From Bryum argenteum (lineage: Eukaryota > Streptophyta > Bryopsida > Bryales > Bryaceae), in assembly GCA_037043015.1 (NCBI GenBank), contig CM073325.1, forward strand, positions 4,404,501-4,468,500: a DNA stretch of 64,000 nucleotides. The letters run 5' to 3'. The translations under genes and the position numbers were made by a program. The notes under the pieces were generated by a model. The model was not told the origin of the DNA. It saw nothing but the letters and a program-made list of their open reading frames with translations, and ran no database searches. Positions 57,994-64,000 of this stretch are shown here, piece by piece; positions within the stretch are counted from its first letter, which is position 1, and each line of letters opens with the position of its first letter.

Positions 57994-58599
57994 ATGACCG
58001 ATCATGGCTGGGATCGATTTGTTCAAGCTTGTCTGATGCTGGTGTCGGTGGTAGTAGCAGTGGTGCGCGATTTTTGTGAAATGATAGTCAGGAGCGTAGA
58101 GGCTGTGATTGCGGGTCGCCGGGAGCGAGCGCTTGATTTGCCGGAAGAGCGATGCGAGATAAGAGATGATACGCTTGAGCAGTATTATCGACGACTTCCT
58201 TGTGTTGGTGAGTGACTTGTCTTCGGAATTGTGTTGATTGCTGTGGCTGCATTTGTTGTAGGGTTTTCGTTGATGACATGCAGGGTTGCGACCTCCTCTT
58301 ATTGATTGTGTGCTTCGCTGCGAGTGTGTCCTGCAGATTGTTACGAGCAACAATGCTGGCACTGTGCAAATGGAGATGTCTGCAATAGTGGTTATGTGAA
58401 GAATGAAAGAAAGGAGGCTAACAAGGTCAGCAGAGGACAGAGGGTTAGAATGCCGAAATTTTATTCGATAAGACAGGGCAGAAAAGTAGGGATATTTAGA
58501 AGCTGGGAGGATTGCAGAGATCAAGTGTTAGGTTTTCGTGGTAGTGAGTTCAAGTCATTTAGATCTTTAGAGGAAGCAGAAGAGTATCTAAGGAGTTAG
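57994..58599 (+). CDS. Antisense cargo gene of copia: hydrophobic segment plus viroplasmin-like domain
   Basis: The gene is antisense to the host element, between pol and the 3' LTR. Proposed exons are 57994-58207 and 58337-58599, joined by a 129-bp GT-AG phase-1 intron (donor GTGAGT, acceptor GTCCTGCAG), giving about 158 residues. Exon 1 starts MTDHGWDRFVQACLMLVSVV, with a hydrophobic stretch to about residue 30, and ends in a charged region. Exon 2 opens DCYEQQCWHCANGDVC, a small Cys/His cluster, then KFYSIRQGRKVGIFRSWEDC...FRGSEFKSFRSLEEAEEYL, the viroplasmin / RNase H1 hybrid-binding pattern with the key K-F-Y, G-R, G-I-F, S-W and E-F-K-S-F positions. The frame is intact in this very young element. 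It matches 21854-22540 in layout though the sequence is diverged. Confidence 0.75.
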
Positions 58600-61500
58600 T
58601 TTCGTTTGCTGAAGAAAAGATAGGCTAATCAGATTTAGGTTAGATCTATGAAGCTCAAACTTAGTACGCCCGAGTGGCTTTGTTAGTAGATCAGCGGGTT
58701 GCTTCGCTGTATTTATGAATTGAAGGCTGATTTCCCCCTCTAAGACACGTTCGCGTATAAAGTGGTAATGAATGTCAATATGCTTTGTTCTTGCATGGAA
58801 GACGGGATTCTAGCTAGTTTTAATGCACTCTGGTTATCACAATGCATTTCTATGGGAGCTGAGAGAGAGGTGTTAATGGTGTCGTTAGCTTGTGACACAG
58901 GTACAGGTATGGAAGGAAGAACCTGGAGTTCTTTGAGGAGACGAGTGAGCCATATTGCTTCTTTGACACCGTCGCTGAGGGCGCGGTATTCGGATTCGGT
59001 GGAGGACCGAGAAACGGTGATCTGCCGTTTGCTCTGCCAACTTATGGGAGCGCCTACGGAGGTGAATAGATAGGCTCCGATACTGCGTCTGGTCTCCGGA
59101 CAGGTACCCCAGTCGGCATCTGTATAACCCGATATTGTGAATGTGGAGTCATGCTGATAGAAGAGTCCGGTGTTTGGATTTCCCTTGAGATATCGTAGAA
59201 TTTGTATAGCTGCATCGAGGTGAAGTTGTTGCGGTGCAGACATGAAGGATGCAATTCGGTTCACCGCGTAGGAAATATCAGGCCTGGTTATAGTAAGAAA
59301 AATGAGTTTCCCAACAAGCTGTTGATAGTGATTTGTGTTCACTGGTGGCGTACCTGTTTCGGATGTGAGACAATGGCCGGCTGGAAGAGGCACCTTGGAG
59401 GCGTGCTGATCTGAGGGAAGGAACTGCGCGAGGATGGAATTCGTGTAGTCACGCTGGTGTAGCAGAATACCACCAGGTAAGTATTCAAATAGTATCCCTA
59501 GATACTTTTGTAATTGGCCAAGATCTGTCATGTCAAAGGTCTGTTGTAGAAACTGTTTGATCCAAGTGATCAGTTTGTGAGAACTGCCTGTTATAAAAAG
59601 ATCGTCAACGTATAGCAGGACAATGAGAATGTTATTGTCAGTATGCAAGTAGTACAAATTAGGGTCGAAGGAGCTCCTCTTGAGGCCGATGTCTGTAAGA
59701 GCGGAGTCTATTCGTTCGTACCAGGCCCGTGGGGATTGTTTGAGTCCGTAGAGGGACCTCAATAATCTGCAGACTTTGTTCTCTTGACCAGGCACTTCAA
59801 AACCGGGAGGTTGGGTCATGAAAACTTTTTCTTTGAGAATCCCATGTAAGAAGGCAGTTCTAACATCCATGTGGTGTAGTTTCCATCGATTTGAAGCTGC
59901 AAGAGCCACCATGGTGCGAATTGTGACCCATTTAATGACTGGCGCGAATGTCTCATCATAATCTATGCCTGCTCTTTGTTCGAAACCCCGGGCCACCAGA
60001 CGAGCTTTCTTCGTGGGTGATGCGCCTGGGAGTCCTGGCTTCTCCCGAAAAACCCATCGGCATGTAATTGGTGTAACACCAGGAGGTAGGTCATCTAAGA
60101 TCCAAGTGTTGTTGTGTTGGATGCTTTCCATTTCTTGCTGCATCGCGCTTCTCCATTGACTGTCTTGCATTGCCTGTTTGAGTGTAGGTTCTTGCAGATC
60201 AGCAGTGTCGGGAGTGGTGGTTTGGAATATTGACATGGGGGAACAGTCTGGGGATTCGGAGGTCATATAGACGTAGTAGTCACCAAGTTTGATGCTGGGT
60301 GCTCGAGTTCGGGAGCTACGACGAGATGGGACCGGGCGATTGTCTACTGGAATGTTCGGTCTTAACCACTGCTCCTGATGAGCTGTAGGTTCGGGGGAAT
60401 CGAGAGCTCGTGGGGAGGAGGGAGGGGATACTGGCGGAGAGTTTTCGATGGGTGGAGAGGTAGGAGTTGCTGGGATTTCGGTACTGACTGTGGTTTCTTT
60501 CTGTGGGAAAAGTTTGGGAGTTATGTGCAGGTTCTCTAAGAGTTCAGACTGGCGTGTAGGCGAGGGATGAGAAAGGCTAAAGCTGGATTCGTCGAACACT
60601 ACATCTCGACTTATGACAACTTTACAGGTGACGGGGTTATAGCATCTGTATGCTTTAGACTGCTCATCATACCCTAAGAATAATGTGGGAATTGCCTTGT
60701 TATCGAGTTTAGTTCTCTTTTCCTGTGGAATGTGGCAATATGCGAGGCATCCTATGACTCGGAGATGGGACAAGTTTGGTTTAATACCTGAAAAAACTTC
60801 CTCTGGTGTTTGAAGTCGCAGGGCGCGGCAGGGGAGTCTGTTTTGGACATAGTTGACGGCACGAGCAATTTCGTCCCACAAGGAACGTGGTATGCTTGTT
60901 CCTGTTACGACGCTACGTATGCCCTCAAGGAGATATCGATTCCTTCTCTCGGCGATCCCATTTTGCTCTGGAGAATACCCAGCGGTCAGTTGGCGGTGAA
61001 TGCCATGTGATTCGCAGAAGTCCTTGAACTCGCTGGAAAGGTATTCTCCGCCTCAGTCAGTCCGGAGAGTCTGGATTTTTTGAGTAGGTGTTTCAATCAA
61101 GTTTTTAAACTTGACAAAGTATGAAAAAACCTGGTCTTTGTGCGTGAGAAAGTAGAGCCAAGATTTACGAGAGTAATCATCAATGAAGGTAAGGATGTAC
61201 CGACAGTTTGTTTGTGTAGCGATTGGGAGAGGCCCACATATATCGCTGTGAATCAACTGCAGTGGTTTGGTGGTGAAGGTGGAGCGGAGTCTAGGAAATG
61301 ACTGTCGATGAGATTTTCCGAGTACGCAGCTGTTGCAAAGCTTCTTCACGTAGGGAATCTTGGGAACTCCGTTGACTAGATTTCGGTTAGTTAAATGGTA
61401 GAGTGACTGTCTGTTTACGTGGGCCAATCGTCTGTGCCACAGATCGATAGTCTCGACCGAGACTGGTGGCTCCTGTGCGGTCGAGGTGGTTCTGGCGAGG

Positions 61501-63020
61501 TCCGTCATGCGCTTCGTTACAGGAACGTTGTTTGATGAGGTCATGAGAGACAAGGTCGGTGTGGGTCTCTGCTTGGGCGTCGATGCTGCTGGTACTGGCG
61601 CTGGAGACAGAGCGACGGAGTTGCTTGTTGAGAGTCTGTAGAGTCTGGAGCGAGGTTCGCGATTGGCCTGGAGAAGCAGGTTTTGGCAAGATTTGTCTAA
61701 CACAAGGCAGTTTTTGGCTGTGAAAACTACAACGTAGCCTAGATCGGCAAGAGTACCCACGGAGAGTAGGTTAGTATTAACGCCGGGAACGTAAAGGACA
61801 TCGTTAATGGGCTTTATTGCTGGGTTAGAAAAAACAACGGTGCCTTTGTTCTGGACAGGGAGTACTTGTCCAGCGGCAGTACGGATACTAGTTACTGATG
61901 ATTCAGTGATATTGGACAGGGCGCTTACGTTGCCGGTTACGTGAGAGCTTGCTCCTGAATCCATGAACCAAGGATCTTCGTCTGTGGTAAAGGCTGCCAT
62001 GCAGGCGTTGAGCGCGGCCTGATTGTTATCACAATGGTCTGGATCTTCGTACTGGTCAGGTGGATCTTCGGTGAGAGCGGCATAGGAGGTTCCAGTCTTG
62101 AGTTTTGAGAGTTGAGCTTGAAGCTCCCGAATCTGATTCTCCATCTTTGTCACGTCGCAGTGATATTCGTTGTGACCATGTTGTCCGCATGATTTGCAGG
62201 GACGATGCTGGTGCGAGGATCGGCCGCGACCTCCACGGTTCCATCTGTTGGAACGTCCGCCCCCTCTGTAGTTTTGCTGTTGTGGGGGTTGCTGGAATCG
62301 ATTGGTAGTCTTCGTGAAGAGAATTTCATCAGTCACGTGATCCCTGTCCAGCAATTTCGAACTCTCCTCGTGGAGCATTAGGCCCTGAAGTTCAGGGAAG
62401 GTAGGACTCCTTTCCCTTCCCTTTTGAATTGCTTTGAAGGTGGACCAAGATCTAGGGAGACTGGCTAGCATCTGATCGACTAGATCCTCATCGGAAATGA
62501 CTACACCTAGACTAGAAAGCTGAGTTATGAGAGAATTTGTCTCTTGGAAATGTGAATCTACAGTCTTCCCTTCTATCATTTTTAGTGAGTAAAACTTCTC
62601 CTTAAGTGCTAATCTCCTAGAGGGACTCTGAACATCGTACATGCGTTTCAAAGTGTTCCACATTTCCAATGGATCGGTAAGATGCATGATGTGAAAGAGA
62701 ACGTGATCCTTTACCGTAGAGATCAAGATTCGGCATGCGCGGATCCTTTGTTCTTCATCGTTGCTTTGTAATTGTGTTGCAGTTGCAGCTGTTGATGTGC
62801 CTGCGGCACCTGTTATGGCAGCTCCTGTTGCGGCAGCGGTGTCTGCTGATGTGACTGTGGAGGAGTTGTTGGTGGAGCTTCCGGCGTCTGGAGTTGATGG
62901 AAAGAATCTCCACAGGTTCTCCTGCATGAATAACATTTTGACACGATAACTCCAGAGCATGTAATTCTTCTGACCATCTAACTTCGTAGATTCGGTCATC
63001 TCTCTAAGGAATGAGTCCAT
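58600..63020 (-). pseudogene. copia gag-pol polyprotein with one nonsense and one frameshift change
   Basis: It starts at ATG 63020. Gag is of the UBN2/copia type (LDGQKNYMLWSYRVKMLF near residue 14) with a CCHC knuckle at C275, C278, H283, C288. Then protease WFMDSGASSHV, integrase HHCC finger (GKSHRQSF after it), LIHSDICGPL, RT with YVDDLFITGS, and RNase H with YTDADWG, STESEY, HCDNQS. The frame has an in-frame TGA at 61055-61053 in the integrase motif around the second catalytic Asp, where this lineage has Arg (CGA to TGA would be a CpG transition). A missing base in an A run near 58810 shifts the end of RNase H, so the usual tail is read in another frame to about 58620. Otherwise the frame is intact, so decay is minimal. 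Confidence 0.93.
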
Positions 63021-63063
63021 CTTTGAAAGTGCTAATGGGATCTACTTCTGTGTACCACAGAGA

Positions 63064-63075
63064 GCTCTGATACCA
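63064..63075 (-). other. Primer-binding site (initiator tRNA-Met)
   Basis: TGGTATCAGAGC on the minus strand directly after the LTR's final ACA is the standard plant copia site for priming minus-strand DNA synthesis. Confidence 0.93.
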
Positions 63076-63230
63076 TGTTGGTATTGAAGAGTGCTCAGAA
63101 AACGAGAGAGAATTCATTCAGGAGAGTACAGTTTAAGTACATGTGAAGGCACGGTAACCGGACAGGTGCGGCGGCTACTAGGTTTACATCTAAACCCTAA
63201 ACTCTATGGATGAAATCTGTTTATTCTTCA
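63076..63230 (-). repeat. 5' LTR of the minus-strand copia element (155 bp)
   Basis: Identical to the LTR at 57727-57881, with the primer-binding site immediately inside it (63064-63075). Confidence 0.96.
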
Positions 63231-63396
63231 GTGACCCGATGAGGATCTACGAACTCTCTACGAAGTCGGCAAGCGTGGTGAATTGCAGTTTCATCATTCT
63301 CACGTTTGCAAAGTAGGGTTTGCAAGAAGTTTCGCAATGCGTGGAGGACTGGTGGTTTCTTCGGTAGTGGGACCTCGTAAGAATTCCATCTCATCG
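63231..63396 (-). pseudogene. Open frame interrupted by the young copia insertion
   Basis: After an acceptor-like TTATTCTGCAG the frame begins at about 63394 (ATG): MRWNSYEVPLPKKPPVLHAL...RNFLQTLLCKRENDETAIHH...RREFVDPHRV. It reaches the GTGAC target site. On the far side of the copia element the same frame continues (57721 downward: TRPKHCGSPSRNAVGSRRRV) into the minisatellite. So before insertion there was one open frame of at least 100 codons. I do not recognise the protein; whether it was a functional exon is unknown. Confidence 0.4.
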
Positions 63397-64000
63397 CTGC
63401 AGAATAATTCCTTATCGATTCAGGTGTCTTTGTATTGGTTTGAGAATAAACGTGCTCTGTTCCGGTGGCTCTATGTTCTGTTCCGGAATGATAGATTCGT
63501 GTGTTAGAAGTCCGATGAGTGATCAAGTTCATGAGATCGAGCTATCAGAATGGGCATCGAATGAGATGCAGCATCTAGTAATCAATCTTAGGACCCTTAT
63601 CTTGTGCAATCTCTTGAATCTGGTGAATCTGGGAACAGTCAAGCAACGGTGATGTTATCTACATCAGCTATCATGACCAAGTCCAGCTTGAATTTACTCC
63701 CACCATAAACTTGCTTGAATATCTCTCAATTGTGGAAAATCAGCGTCCACATTTAAAATTGAAGAGTCCGCAACCATAAGATCCTCTTTTGAAGCAACTG
63801 ATAGATAATAGAGAGAAACTGATAGAAACAGAGAGAAACTGATAGAAACAGAGAGAAACTGATAGAAACAACGAGAAACTGATAGAAACAGAGAGAAACT
63901 GATAGTGATGAATGCGAACGAACTGAATAATAACAGCTTCTATGAACTTTGTTAGCGGGCTTGCACACGACAGACTTTACCGCGGTCCAATTTAGTCCAG
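63397..64000. other. Right end of the window, no clear gene
   Basis: Apart from the 20-bp tandem repeat at 63811-63905 nothing is recognised. Confidence 0.4.
63811..63905. repeat. 20-bp tandem repeat, 4.75 copies
   Basis: The unit GAGAGAAACTGATAGAAACA is repeated four full times with one two-base variant (63871-63872), then a partial unit. Confidence 0.93.

Larger units (their letters stand above)
57727..63230 (-). mobile_element. Young Ty1/copia LTR retrotransposon
   Basis: The 5504-bp element has identical 155-bp LTRs and the perfect target duplication GTGAC (57722-57726 and 63231-63235). A primer-binding site TGGTATCAGAGC complementary to initiator tRNA-Met directly follows the 5' LTR (minus strand, 63075 downward). 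A purine tract TTTGAGAGGGGG precedes the 3' LTR. One gag-pol frame starts at 63020, interrupted by one UGA and one single-base deletion. An antisense two-exon gene lies between pol and the 3' LTR. Identical LTRs mean a very recent insertion. Confidence 0.96.

Overview
This is a 64-kb piece of a plant nuclear genome. It has spliced genes with short GT-AG introns (about 80-220 bp), plant-specific families (SAUR, group-1/Em-type LEA, MDR-type ABCB transporter), plant-type Ty1/copia and Ty3/gypsy-chromovirus LTR retrotransposons, a tRNA-derived SINE and several MITE families. The short introns and the LEA/SAUR types would suit a non-seed land plant, but the sequence does not settle the taxon and no species is claimed.

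Layout. 1-2.49 kb: repeat-derived intergenic DNA. 2.50-9.57 kb: a complete Ty3/gypsy chromovirus on the minus strand (199/195-bp LTRs, TSD TTTAA) with a textbook -1 frameshift signal between gag and pol. 9.6-12.2 kb: AT-rich repeats. 12.86-14.82 kb: a 651-aa gene of unknown function with a coding 15-residue repeat. 15.59-16.37 kb: a three-exon Em/LEA-1 gene built from a duplicated exon module. 18.08-22.78 kb: a copia element on the plus strand, 5'-truncated. 23.66-23.87 kb: a solo LTR related to the gypsy element. 24-30 kb: nested MITEs and a TTAA-bounded repeat family. 31.42-31.74 kb: a SAUR gene. 33.8-42 kb: more MITEs, a possible decayed membrane-protein gene and a SINE with a 15-bp TSD. 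42.63-44.41 kb: 1.78 kb of unbroken GATA repeat growing from the tail of a second, inverted SINE fragment. 44.8-50.96 kb: an 11-exon ABCB transporter gene with two reading-frame breaks. 52.06-53.05 kb: a four-exon G-patch protein gene (minus). 55.07-55.73 kb: a probable gene fragment with RNA polymerase II CTD-like repeats (minus). 56.0-57.66 kb: a hairpin-forming minisatellite containing a poly(A) retro-insertion. 57.73-63.23 kb: a very young copia element (minus; identical 155-bp LTRs, TSD GTGAC) inserted into an open reading frame. 63.2-64 kb: the remainder of that frame and a 20-bp tandem repeat.

Most interesting point. Both copia elements, although diverged from each other, carry between pol and the 3' LTR an antisense two-exon gene. 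It encodes a hydrophobic N-terminal segment followed, after a phase-1 intron, by a caulimovirus-viroplasmin / RNase H1 hybrid-binding-like domain. Conservation of position, orientation, intron phase and exon size suggests a real cargo gene of this copia lineage.

Caution. Four otherwise intact coding frames (ABCB twice, copia once each) are broken by net -1 changes, some at short homopolymers. Either these are pseudogenes or the assembly has residual deletion errors.
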